Shown here: piece by piece, positions 35,258-43,897 of the stretch
Layout of the letters: each line of letters starts with the position of its first letter
Position numbering within the stretch: position 1 is the stretch's first letter
NCBI GenBank assembly: GCA_001689415.1
Contig: LUJM01000016.1
Coordinates: forward strand, 1 to 47,692
Reading direction: 5' to 3'
DNA length: 47,692 nucleotides
Source of the DNA: Bacteroidales bacterium M2
GTDB lineage: Bacteria; Bacteroidota; Bacteroidia; Bacteroidales; Muribaculaceae
Made by a program: the position numbers and the translations under genes
The notes under the pieces: model-generated
What the model was told of the DNA's origin: nothing
Databases searched by the model: none
What the model saw: only the letters and a program-made list of their open reading frames with translations

Positions 35258-35265
35258 TACTTTTG
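35258..35265 (+). promoter_or_regulatory. -7 box of the DMT gene
   Basis: TACTTTTG lies 23 bases before ATG 35289 and only one base from the opposing creD box. Confidence 0.6.
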
Positions 35266-35288
35266 CAGCGAATTATGCAATTACAATT

Positions 35289-35663
35289 ATGAAAAACGCC
35301 ATAATAACAATCGTATTACTGGTTATCTCGAATATTTTCATGACCTTTGCGTGGTACGGCCACCTCAAATTACAAGATATGAAAGTAATATCGTCCAACA
35401 CGCCGCTTTATGCAGTGATACTGCTCTCATGGGGCATCGCGCTGGCCGAGTACACATGTCAGGTACCTGCAAACCGAATCGGCTTCGCAGGTAATGGAGG
35501 TTCTTTCTCGCTGATGCAGCTAAAGGTACTGCAAGAATGCATCACACTGGTGATATTCACAGTGTTTACCGTAGTGTTTTTCCGAGGCGAAAGCCTGCAC
35601 TGGAACCACTTTGCCGCATTCCTGTGCCTGATTGCGGCGGTCTATTTCGTATTTATGAAATAG
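35289..35663 (+). CDS. DMT-superfamily small membrane protein (DUF486)
   Basis: A 124-residue inner-membrane protein with four hydrophobic segments, of the DUF486 branch of the drug/metabolite transporter superfamily. The block AWYGHLK and the segment AEYTCQVPANRIGF are characteristic. Such four-helix proteins usually work as dimers; the substrate is unknown. The gene ends 5 bases before the convergent protease gene. Confidence 0.87.
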   Translation: MKNAIITIVLLVISNIFMTFAWYGHLKLQDMKVISSNTPLYAVILLSWGIALAEYTCQVPANRIGFAGNGGSFSLMQLKVLQECITLVIFTVFTVVFFRGESLHWNHFAAFLCLIAAVYFVFMK

Positions 35664-35668
35664 TCAGG

Positions 35669-37318
35669 TTATTTCGAAAGCAGTTTGCGGTAGGCCTCAG
35701 GGTCGAGGAGCACCGATTTAGCCTTCTGATAGGTTGAATCGCCCGGAAGTATGCGCCGGATGCGACGCCCTTCGTCGTAGTAGCGCATAGCAAGTTCGGT
35801 ATCGAGTACTTCCTTGATTTCCTCTTTATTGATATCGAGGTCGTGGTTGAGGTCATGTTTGAGCATACCTGCAAGAATCTCGAACTGCGCAGCGACAGAG
35901 TCGGTCATATAACCTTCGATTTTCGCTGATTCCTTCAGATAGTCGAGTGCCGATTCGCACTGGCGGTCGTATTTGAAACGTTTGGGGTCGATAAAACCTT
36001 TGAATTCCTCGAATACCGCATCGGTAACGAGTGTGTCGGGCGGCGTGGGCTGGCCTGCGAATTTCTTATTGGCGAAATCGAATGCCCACATGTCGGCAAT
36101 GATATTATAAAGCAGGCGGTTAGACTTTGGAGCCTCAACCTTGATATCCGGCGTAATACCGCCACCGTCGCGTACTATACGTCCGGCCTTGGTGCGGAAT
36201 TCATTTGTCAGGCTATCGGGCGTACGCATGGGGCTGCCGTCTTCGTTGCGGTGCGAGTAGTCGAGAGCCTGGATAAGGCGGCCCGACGGTATATAATATC
36301 GGCCGGTAGTGATTTTCATCAAGTCGTCGTGGGGCAATGCAAGAGGAGTCTGCACAAGGCCTTTGCCATACGAGCGGTCACCAATGATAACGGCACGGTC
36401 GAGATCTTGCATCGAACCGGCAACGATTTCCGAAGCCGAGGCAGTGCCACCGTCGGTGAGAATAGCCAACGGCACCTTTGTATCGAGGGGCTGTGTGGTG
36501 GTTTTGAATATCTTGACATCTCTTTTTTCGCGCCCCTTGGTGCGAACGATTTCAGTACCTTTCGGCACAAAGTTAGCAGCAATCTGCACGGCGCCTTCGA
36601 GCAAGCCGCCGCCGTTACTGCGCAGGTCGAGCACTATACCTTTTAGGGCGGGATTTTTGAGCATCTCAGCCACAGCCTCGCGCACTCGGCGAGCCGAAGC
36701 TTCGTTGAAGGTGGTGAGGCGGATATACCCGATGCCGTCGCTGTCTACACCGAAATATGGCAATGGATTCACTTTGATATTCTCGCGGACAAAGGAGAAT
36801 GTCAGCAGCGAGTCGTCGACATAGGGGCGGCGCACCTTTATGGTGATGTCCGTACCGGCCTGTCCGCGCAGGCGTTTGCTCACCTGGTCAACAGCCATAT
36901 CGGGAGTCACTGCATCGTTGTTAATCTTCAATATCACATCGCCGGGGCGCAGACCGGCACGCTTCGAGGGCGATCCGTCCTGGGGCTCGTTGATAATCAC
37001 AGTGTTGCCACGCTTTGATATAACCGAGCCTATGCCGGCATACTGACCCTGCGAAATCGACAGCAATTCGTCCTGGTCTCCCGAGGGATAATACTCGGTA
37101 TAGGGGTCGATCTGATAAAGCAATGCATCTATTGTGCGGTTCATAATCTGATCGGCATCGAGGGTGTCGACGTAATGAGTCTGCAGCTCCTTGACAATAC
37201 TGTTGAACGTATTTAGTTTTGCCGCAAAACGGTCTTTGCGTGCAGCAGCAGGGGTATTGGCGCCTAATCCGCCAACGAGTATCGCCACAAGGGCTAATAT
37301 TGACAATATCCTTTTCAT
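35669..37318 (-). CDS. S41 family C-terminal processing peptidase
   Basis: A 549-residue periplasmic protease of the CtpA/Prc family with a signal peptide or anchor at residues 1-20. A PDZ domain spans about 90-165 (GIGSVISKRGNT, AGLRPGDVILKIN). The S41 catalytic part has GTASASEIVAG with nucleophile Ser296 and YGKGLVQT with Lys319, forming the Ser-Lys dyad. It trims or degrades envelope proteins from their C-terminus. Located alone on the minus strand between two plus-strand genes. Confidence 0.93.
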   Translation of the reverse strand: MKRILSILALVAILVGGLGANTPAAARKDRFAAKLNTFNSIVKELQTHYVDTLDADQIMNRTIDALLYQIDPYTEYYPSGDQDELLSISQGQYAGIGSVISKRGNTVIINEPQDGSPSKRAGLRPGDVILKINNDAVTPDMAVDQVSKRLRGQAGTDITIKVRRPYVDDSLLTFSFVRENIKVNPLPYFGVDSDGIGYIRLTTFNEASARRVREAVAEMLKNPALKGIVLDLRSNGGGLLEGAVQIAANFVPKGTEIVRTKGREKRDVKIFKTTTQPLDTKVPLAILTDGGTASASEIVAGSMQDLDRAVIIGDRSYGKGLVQTPLALPHDDLMKITTGRYYIPSGRLIQALDYSHRNEDGSPMRTPDSLTNEFRTKAGRIVRDGGGITPDIKVEAPKSNRLLYNIIADMWAFDFANKKFAGQPTPPDTLVTDAVFEEFKGFIDPKRFKYDRQCESALDYLKESAKIEGYMTDSVAAQFEILAGMLKHDLNHDLDINKEEIKEVLDTELAMRYYDEGRRIRRILPGDSTYQKAKSVLLDPEAYRKLLSK

Positions 37319-37365
37319 GTAATCTTGATAAACAGTTGGGCCAACGTGAAGGCCTAATTAAAAAA

Positions 37366-37373
37366 CAAAGTTA
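37366..37373 (-). promoter_or_regulatory. -7 box of the S41 protease gene
   Basis: The minus strand reads TAACTTTG, 47 bases before the ATG. No clear TTG partner. Confidence 0.55.
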
Positions 37374-37443
37374 CAAAAAATTTTGTTGTAGCCTATAGCA
37401 TTAATATTTATTATGTTTAATCAGCGTCAATTAAACTGAGGAT

Positions 37444-37474
37444 TTGCTCCGATAGAGTATATTTCTTATTTTTG
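37444..37474 (+). promoter_or_regulatory. promoter, TTG-N20-TATTTTTG, of the HMA-AraC gene
   Basis: TTG 37444-37446 and TATTTTTG 37467-37474 are 20 bases apart. The ATG follows only 5 bases after the box, implying a leaderless message. Confidence 0.75.
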
Positions 37475-37479
37475 CATTT

Positions 37480-38031
37480 ATGGAAATACTGATTCGCAAT
37501 ATGGTGTGCCGACACTGCGTAGCCACAGTGGAGAGGGCGCTAAAGGAAGCCGGTTTCGAAGTAAAGCAGGTCGAACTCGGCAAGGCTGTCGTCGATTGCA
37601 GCGAATCAGACATACCCGCCATAGGTAGAATCTTGGCCGACAATGACTTCGAACTCATTACCGACCCGGACACTAAACTTGTAGAAGACATACGTCATGC
37701 GGTATTAGAGCATGTGAGGAACATCGGCGAGTGTCGCCACAACCTGTCGGCATGCCTTGCCGACAAACTCCACGTGAGCTACGACCACGCCAGCCGTGTG
37801 TTCTCGAGACTCGAAGGTCGTACTATCGAGAAATATCAGATATTGCAAAAAATCGAATATGTGAAAGAACTCATCGACGAGCGCACGCACACCCTCGCCG
37901 AGATAGCCGATATTGCCGGGTATTCAAGCGTGGCGCACCTGTCGCGACAGTTCAAGGACACTACAGGCATGACCCCGACACAGTATATCGCGTCGGGAAA
38001 TTCGATGAGAAAAAGCATAGAGAGTGTCTGA
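37480..38031 (+). CDS. AraC-type regulator with N-terminal heavy-metal-associated domain
   Basis: A 183-residue cytosolic protein. Residues 1-65 resemble an HMA ferredoxin-like domain with the metal motif NMVCRHC (Cys10, Cys13) and a VERALKEAGF helix. Residues about 85-172 form a two-helix-turn-helix AraC DNA-binding domain (TLAEIADIAGYSSVAHLSRQ, then FKDTTGMTPTQYI). Metal binding directly to the regulator would make this a one-protein metal sensor, presumably for copper or a similar soft metal. Its likely target is the adjacent efflux permease gene, 93 bases downstream with its own -7 box. This is inference from fusion and neighbourhood. Confidence 0.87.
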   Translation: MEILIRNMVCRHCVATVERALKEAGFEVKQVELGKAVVDCSESDIPAIGRILADNDFELITDPDTKLVEDIRHAVLEHVRNIGECRHNLSACLADKLHVSYDHASRVFSRLEGRTIEKYQILQKIEYVKELIDERTHTLAEIADIAGYSSVAHLSRQFKDTTGMTPTQYIASGNSMRKSIESV

Positions 38032-38090
38032 CACCCGAATCTTGCAACATTTATCCGAAATGGTGTAATGCACATTGAGCCTTGTGGTAG

Positions 38091-38098
38091 TAACTTTG
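38091..38098 (+). promoter_or_regulatory. -7 box of the metal permease gene
   Basis: TAACTTTG lies 26 bases before ATG 38125 and inside the longest open frame (from 38068), which supports the later start. No TTG is found at the right distance, consistent with an activator-dependent promoter. Confidence 0.6.
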
Positions 38099-38124
38099 CG
38101 GTGCAATTCAAGATACCACATCTC

Positions 38125-39354
38125 ATGGAATTTATCTATACCCTACTCAATATGCTCAACGAGATGTCACCCTACATCCTCTTGGGCTTTTTAATCGCCG
38201 GACTGCTACATGCCTTTGTACCGTCGTCGGCAATGAGCCGTCATTTATCGGGCAAAGATTTCAAATCAGTATTGAAGGGCGCAATGATAGGCGTGCCTTT
38301 GCCCCTATGCTCGTGCGGTGTACTGCCTACCGCAGTGGCACTGAGGCGTAGCGGAGCTTCGAAAGCGGCTTCATCTTCATTTCTTATAGCCACACCTCAG
38401 ACAGGTGTCGACAGTATCGCCGCCACATATTCGCTCCTCGGCCCGGCATTTGCCGTAATCCGACCTGTAGCGGCTTTGGTGACTTCGATAGTAGGCGGCA
38501 TGGTCGTGGGACGCACTGAAACCGCACCCGACAACACCGTAGGCTCGTGCCCTATACCCGACGACGACAGCCCCCGCCTTAGTTTCGGGCAGAAAGTAAA
38601 AGAGACATTCGTCTACGGCTTCCATACCATGGTTGCAAGCATAGGCAAATGGCTGATAATCGGCCTTGTGATAGCGGCTCTGATTACCATGTTCGTACCC
38701 GAGAACTTCCTTGCAGCCCTTGGCGACCGTCCCTTGTTGGCAATGCTTGCCGTGGTTGCCATAGCAATACCTATGTATGTCTGCGCCACAGGGTCTATAC
38801 CAATCGCGCTCTCGCTGATACTCAAAGGCTTGTCACCCGGCGCAGCATTCGTGCTTCTCATGGCCGGGCCGGCAGCAAACTTCGCCTCTATCACCATAAT
38901 ATCGCGCACAATGGGGCGCAAGGCTGCAGCCGCCTACCTTGGCTCTATCGTGATTGGGGCGATAGCATTCGGTCTCATGATTGATTATCTGATGCCTCGC
39001 GAATGGTTTGCGGCACACATAGCCCCATTAGACACATCGTGCCACCACGTGTTCCCGTGGTTCCAGACCACTTGTTCGGCCATACTTGTATTACTCCTTG
39101 CAGGCGCATTCCTGCCCGGATTATTGAAACGTAAAACTCAAAATACCACAAACAAAATGACAACCGTATACCACATCAAGGGCATGAGCTGCCCCCACTG
39201 CAAAGCAACAGTAGAGAAAAACCTGTCCAAACTTCCCGGCGTAGAATCAGTAGAAGTAGACCTTTCGTCGGGCACAGCCACCGTCGAAGGCGAGCACGAC
39301 CACACCGCGGCCTATGAGCTCATAGAGCAGATAGGATTCGAGGTTGTACGTTGA
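38125..39354 (+). CDS. SO_0444-type metal efflux permease with C-terminal HMA domain
   Basis: A 409-residue inner-membrane protein. The permease (DUF318/ArsP-like, SO_0444 family) has about eight to ten helices; hallmarks are GVPLPLCSCGVLPTAVALRR near residue 55-75 and the second half MYVCATGSIPIALSLILKG. The last ~65 residues form an HMA domain with GMSCPHC. The family is annotated for Cu/Zn efflux; the actual metal is not proven. The HMA part starts with its own in-frame ATG (39157) after a polar linker, as if a separate chaperone gene had been joined. It follows the HMA-AraC regulator. Confidence 0.87.
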   Translation: MEFIYTLLNMLNEMSPYILLGFLIAGLLHAFVPSSAMSRHLSGKDFKSVLKGAMIGVPLPLCSCGVLPTAVALRRSGASKAASSSFLIATPQTGVDSIAATYSLLGPAFAVIRPVAALVTSIVGGMVVGRTETAPDNTVGSCPIPDDDSPRLSFGQKVKETFVYGFHTMVASIGKWLIIGLVIAALITMFVPENFLAALGDRPLLAMLAVVAIAIPMYVCATGSIPIALSLILKGLSPGAAFVLLMAGPAANFASITIISRTMGRKAAAAYLGSIVIGAIAFGLMIDYLMPREWFAAHIAPLDTSCHHVFPWFQTTCSAILVLLLAGAFLPGLLKRKTQNTTNKMTTVYHIKGMSCPHCKATVEKNLSKLPGVESVEVDLSSGTATVEGEHDHTAAYELIEQIGFEVVR

Positions 39355-39356
39355 GT

Positions 39357-39518
39357 CCCGGTTTAAAGTTTATAGTTTAAAGTTTAGACAATTGTTCTTA
39401 CAACCCGGTTTATGGTTTGGGTTTAAGGTTTAGATAATAGCAACTACAAAAGCTATTATCTAAACTCTAAACTATAAACTCTAAACCGGGCTGCAAACGT
39501 TATAAACTTTAAACCGGG
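39357..39518. repeat. nested and competing inverted repeats (GTTTAAAG family)
   Basis: Arm 39357-39388 pairs with 39459-39490 (30 of 32 bases). Inside, 39428-39441 pairs perfectly with 39452-39465 (14 bp, 10-base loop). The first 18 bases of the left arm also pair perfectly, apart from the outermost positions, with 39501-39518. A relative of the inner part (GGTTTAAGG, then TAATAG) occurs at 47509-47529. It begins 2 bases after the permease stop and lies before the rel promoter. Confidence 0.8.
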
Positions 39519-39532
39519 TTTCAAAAAAAATT

Positions 39533-39562
39533 TTGTCCTTTGCCAAGAAAGTTGTAAATTTG
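39533..39562 (+). promoter_or_regulatory. promoter, TTG-N19-TAAATTTG, of rel
   Basis: TTG 39533-39535 and TAAATTTG 39555-39562 are 19 bases apart, and the rel ATG lies 33 bases further. Confidence 0.8.
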
Positions 39563-39595
39563 TGATTTAATGGCATAGTTTACAAATTTCAGATT

Positions 39596-41845
39596 ATGGA
39601 CAATGCTCCGCGCCTGACACCGCAGGAAGATGAGAAAATGATTCAGGATGCTTTCGACGAACTCCTTGCGGGCTATTTAAGCAGCAACCACCGCAAGAAA
39701 GTCGAAATCATCGAACGAGCCTTCAGCTTTGCCAAGGAGGCCCATAAGGGTGTGCGCCGTCGTTCGGGCGAGCCCTACATCATGCATCCTATTGCCGTTG
39801 CCCGCATAGCGTCGAAAGAAATCGGTCTCGGCTCTACGAGTATCTGCGCTGCATTGCTCCACGATGTTGTAGAAGACACTGACTATACCGTAGAGGACAT
39901 TGAGCAACATTTCGGCTCGAAGATAGCCCAGCTTGTCGACGGTCTCACCAAGATTTCCGGCGGCATTTTCGGCGACAAGGCATCGGTACAGGCAGAGAAC
40001 TTCCGCAAGCTACTGCTCACCATGAGCGAGGATATACGTGTGGTGCTAATCAAAATGGCCGACCGCCTGCACAATATGCGCACCCTCGGCAGCATGGCGC
40101 CAAACAAACGATATAAAATCGCTGGGGAAACCCTCTATATCTACGCCCCATTGGCCCACAGGCTCGGACTATTTGCCATTAAGACAGAACTCGAAGACCT
40201 CAGTTTCAAGCACGAGCACCCCGACATCTACCACCAAATCGAGGCCAAAATTCAGCAAAGCGAAGCCCGCCGCTCAGCGGTATACTCCGACTTTTCCGAA
40301 CCCATAAAACAGAAACTCAACGAATTAGGCATCGAATACGATGCCAAGGCTCGTCTGAAGTCGATATACTCCATCTACCGCAAGATGGAAAACAAGCACC
40401 TGCCCTTCGAGGAGGTTTACGACCTCTACGCGATGCGCATCATATTCAAATGCGACGACCCGAGCAAGGAAAAGGGCATTTGCTGGAGTATTTACTCAGC
40501 CATTACCGACCTTTACCAGCTACATCCGGCCCGCACACGCGATTGGATTGTAACGCCAAAGGCCAACGGCTACCAGGCCCTGCACCTCACCGTAATGGGC
40601 CCCGACGGCAACTGGATCGAGGTACAGATACGCTCGCAACGCATGGACGAGATTGCCGAAAAGGGATTTGCCGCGCACTGGAAATATAAAATCGGCGAAG
40701 GCGACGAGGAATCGGAACTCAACGCATGGCTAAAGACTATCAAGGACATCCTCGATAATCCCGAGCCCAATGCGATGGACTTCCTCAACACCCTAAAGCT
40801 CAACCTATTCGCCACCGAAATAGTGGTATTCACCCCTACCGGCGAGCTTATCACCCTGCCTGCCGGGGCGACGGTGCTCGACCTCGCTTTCAACCTGCAC
40901 TCCGAAATCGGCATGCACTGCATTGCCGGCAAGGTAAACCACCGCCTCGTACCGCTGCAGACCGAGCTCAAAAGTGGCGACCAGGTAGAAGTGCTGACAT
41001 CCAAGACCCAGGTGGCCCTGCCGGAATGGGAGAAATCGTTGGCAACGGCAAAGGCACGAACACGACTACGCAAGGGTCTACGCGCACTCAGGCAGCCTAC
41101 GATTGTCAAGGGTAGCGAAATACTTCAGGACTGGCTTGAAGAAAACCACATCCCCGACAACAACAAGGTTATCACCAAGTTGCAGGGTATATTCCACGTA
41201 TCCAACCGCGACGACCTTGCCTATGCTCTCGGAGCTGAAGAAATAGTGCTTGGCGACTTCCTGCTCAAGCCCTTGCGCAAAGCTGCCGGAATCGAGGAAA
41301 AAGGCATTATATCAAAGCTATGGACCATAGGTAAAATGGTGGTCCCCGGCACCGGCAAGAGCACAACGGCGACTACTCCCGAGCCGGTAAACACAAAACA
41401 AATCTACAAACTCCGAGCCACGGCCGAAGGTACAAACTTCCGCGTAGCCGATTGCTGCAGCCCCATACCCGGCGACGATGTAATGGGCTTTGTCAGCGAC
41501 GACGGCACTATCGAGATTCACAGCCTCGACTGTCCCCGGGCACAGGTGCTCAAGGCTGCCTACGGCTCGCGTATCGTTGCCACCGAGTGGGATACCGACG
41601 GCAAACAGCGATTCCTGGCCCACATCCATATCGAGGGTATCGACCGCCACGGCATATTGCAGGAACTGACCCAACTCATATCGAGCCACCTGGGCATAGA
41701 TATGCGCAAACTCGATATCGAAGCCAGCGACAAGGTATTCCACGCCGACCTTTGGGTGCGCGTGAGCGATGCCGACGTGGTCAACGACCTTTGCAACCGC
41801 ACCAAGGCAATAAATGGTGTAAGATTAGCAACTCGCATTCATTAA
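39596..41845 (+). CDS. rel: bifunctional (p)ppGpp synthetase/hydrolase
   Basis: A 749-residue RelA/SpoT homologue that makes and degrades the stringent-response alarmone. The hydrolase domain keeps its metal site: His64, His89-Asp90, Glu93-Asp94 and RLHNMRT. The synthetase domain has YRKMENKHLPFEEVYDLYAMRI, TPKANGYQALHLTV and EVQIRSQRMDEIAEKG. Then follow TGS (EIVVFTPTGELITLPAGAT), a Cys-rich zinc-finger region (ADCCSPIPGD, HSLDCPRA) and a C-terminal ACT domain (IEGIDRHGILQELTQLIS). Both active sites look intact. The 7TM-HD gene follows after 3 bases. Confidence 0.96.
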   Translation: MDNAPRLTPQEDEKMIQDAFDELLAGYLSSNHRKKVEIIERAFSFAKEAHKGVRRRSGEPYIMHPIAVARIASKEIGLGSTSICAALLHDVVEDTDYTVEDIEQHFGSKIAQLVDGLTKISGGIFGDKASVQAENFRKLLLTMSEDIRVVLIKMADRLHNMRTLGSMAPNKRYKIAGETLYIYAPLAHRLGLFAIKTELEDLSFKHEHPDIYHQIEAKIQQSEARRSAVYSDFSEPIKQKLNELGIEYDAKARLKSIYSIYRKMENKHLPFEEVYDLYAMRIIFKCDDPSKEKGICWSIYSAITDLYQLHPARTRDWIVTPKANGYQALHLTVMGPDGNWIEVQIRSQRMDEIAEKGFAAHWKYKIGEGDEESELNAWLKTIKDILDNPEPNAMDFLNTLKLNLFATEIVVFTPTGELITLPAGATVLDLAFNLHSEIGMHCIAGKVNHRLVPLQTELKSGDQVEVLTSKTQVALPEWEKSLATAKARTRLRKGLRALRQPTIVKGSEILQDWLEENHIPDNNKVITKLQGIFHVSNRDDLAYALGAEEIVLGDFLLKPLRKAAGIEEKGIISKLWTIGKMVVPGTGKSTTATTPEPVNTKQIYKLRATAEGTNFRVADCCSPIPGDDVMGFVSDDGTIEIHSLDCPRAQVLKAAYGSRIVATEWDTDGKQRFLAHIHIEGIDRHGILQELTQLISSHLGIDMRKLDIEASDKVFHADLWVRVSDADVVNDLCNRTKAINGVRLATRIH

Positions 41846-41848
41846 CGT

Positions 41849-43870
41849 ATGAAGAACAATATTTTAAATAAGATATTAATTGCTCTTGCAGCGCTAATAG
41901 TAATAGTATATTTCTATCCGCACCCCGAGGCAAACCGCTTCAACTATGAGCAAGGAAGACCGTGGAACTATAGCAAGCTCATAGCCCCGTTCGACATACC
42001 AATACACCCCGACTCGGCAACACTATTGGCCGTGCGCGACACCCTCGACGCGAAGTTTGTGCCTATCTACCAGCTCAACCAGCTGCTGATCGACACCATT
42101 ATAAGCCGATTGCCACAATCGCCCGGCACCAACCTCAACCGCCGCCTCGGTTCAGAACTGCGCAAAGTGTACGCTTCGGGCGTTGTAGACATGCGCACCA
42201 AAGACGAAATCGCCTCGCACAGGCTGCCAAAGGTGCGACTGCTTGAAAAGAATGTACTTAGCGAGATGTCGACATCCGGATTTACCTCGCCCCGCGATGT
42301 ATATCTCTATCTTGATTCTACGATTACCGACAGCGCCCTGCACCAGTATTTCGTACGAGCCAACCTGCAGAACCTGCTATTGCCCAACTATACCCGCAAT
42401 GAGGAAGAGAGCCGTCGCCACTACGAATACGACTACCTCACCCTCACCGCCGACCGAGGCATAATCCTTCAAGGCCAGACGATTATCGACAAAGGTGCGA
42501 TAATATCATCGCAGGATTTCACCAACCTGCAGACCTACGAGCACATGCTATCGCAGCTCAACACCAACCAGAACCAGAGCAAATGGCTCATGTTCCTCGG
42601 CCAGGCGCTGTACGTAGGCCTGTTGCTGACCGCGATGATGATGTACTTCTATTTCTTCACACCCGAAGTCTACAACAATCTACGCAAGTTCACATTCATG
42701 TACAGCCTTGTGACGCTGTTCTTCCTTATCGGCGTCGGCCTCAACTATTTCGTGGCCCAGGGCGTATATATCACGCCAATGATGATAGTGCCGATTCTCG
42801 TGCTGGTGTTCTTCGACGGCCGCACGGCACTCTTTGTCACCGGCGTGCTCACACTCATCTGTGCCGGAGTCACCGCCTTTGCTCTCGAATTCATATTCCT
42901 CCAGTTCTGTGCAGGCACAGCCGCGGTGTTCTCGCTTCGCGAGCTTAGCCGCCGGTCGCAATTGCTTCGCACGTCTGTTATCGTGGCATTGGCATACCTC
43001 GGTGCTTACGTAGCCCTCGACCTGCTGATGAATGGCTCGTTCGACGGCTTCACATGGCGCATGGCGGCTTTCCTGGCCGTGAACGCCGCTCTTACATCGA
43101 TGGCCTACATACTCATGTTTGCCGTCGAACGCCTGTTCGGATTCATATCGGTTGTAACCCTTGTAGAACTCGCCGATATCAACGCGCCCCTTCTTATGCG
43201 CCTTTCGAATGAATGCCCCGGCACATTCCAGCACTCTATAGCAGTAAGCAACCTCGCAAGCGATGCTGCCGTACGCATCGGTGCAGATGTCAAACTCGTC
43301 CGCGCAGGCGCCCTCTATCACGACATAGGCAAGCTTGCCAACCCGGCATTCTTCACCGAAAACCAGCACGGCGTGAACCCTCACGATGCCCTGCCACCAG
43401 AGCGCAGCGCTGCAATCGTAGTCAACCACGTATCAGACGGTCTTCGCATGGCCGACAAAGCCGGGCTACCCGATGTAATACAGAGCTTTATCCGCGAACA
43501 TCATGGCGCAGGCATGGCCAAGTACTTCTATATCACCTACTGCCGCCAGCATCCCGACGAGGAAGTTGACAAAGCTCCGTTCTCTTACCCCGGACCTAAC
43601 CCCCAGAGCCGCGAGACATCGGTACTGATGATGGCCGACGCAGTCGAAGCCGCATCGCGCTCGCTCAAAGAGCATACCCGCGAAGCCATTACCGAGCTTG
43701 TCGACCGTATTATCGACAGCCAGATCGCCGAGGGCCTCCACAACGAGTCGGCCCTCGAATTCCGCGACGTGGCTAAAATCAAAGAGGCATTTATCAAGCG
43801 TCTGATGACGATATACCACTCAAGAATCGCCTATCCTACAGCGCCGAAACCTGCTGCCACTCCACAATAA
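41849..43870 (+). CDS. 7TM-HD family phosphohydrolase (PgpH-like)
   Basis: A 673-residue inner-membrane protein. After an N-terminal helix (5-23) comes an extracytoplasmic 7TMR-HD region to about 240, then seven to eight helices (245-440), then a cytoplasmic HD domain: His462 in TFQHSIAVSNLA, H491-D492 in ALYHDIGKL, REHHG near 540 and MMADAVEAASRS. The Listeria relative PgpH hydrolyses c-di-AMP and is inhibited by ppGpp. The three-base spacing to rel is suggestive of such a link. No c-di-AMP synthase is in the window. Confidence 0.9.
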   Translation: MKNNILNKILIALAALIVIVYFYPHPEANRFNYEQGRPWNYSKLIAPFDIPIHPDSATLLAVRDTLDAKFVPIYQLNQLLIDTIISRLPQSPGTNLNRRLGSELRKVYASGVVDMRTKDEIASHRLPKVRLLEKNVLSEMSTSGFTSPRDVYLYLDSTITDSALHQYFVRANLQNLLLPNYTRNEEESRRHYEYDYLTLTADRGIILQGQTIIDKGAIISSQDFTNLQTYEHMLSQLNTNQNQSKWLMFLGQALYVGLLLTAMMMYFYFFTPEVYNNLRKFTFMYSLVTLFFLIGVGLNYFVAQGVYITPMMIVPILVLVFFDGRTALFVTGVLTLICAGVTAFALEFIFLQFCAGTAAVFSLRELSRRSQLLRTSVIVALAYLGAYVALDLLMNGSFDGFTWRMAAFLAVNAALTSMAYILMFAVERLFGFISVVTLVELADINAPLLMRLSNECPGTFQHSIAVSNLASDAAVRIGADVKLVRAGALYHDIGKLANPAFFTENQHGVNPHDALPPERSAAIVVNHVSDGLRMADKAGLPDVIQSFIREHHGAGMAKYFYITYCRQHPDEEVDKAPFSYPGPNPQSRETSVLMMADAVEAASRSLKEHTREAITELVDRIIDSQIAEGLHNESALEFRDVAKIKEAFIKRLMTIYHSRIAYPTAPKPAATPQ

Positions 43871-43897
43871 TTGGCACAAGGGGGCGTTAGTTAATTG

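Noticed and set aside
38068..38124. Upstream extension of the permease start
   Set aside because: The -7 box at 38091-38098 lies inside the extension, and the extra residues are not signal-like.
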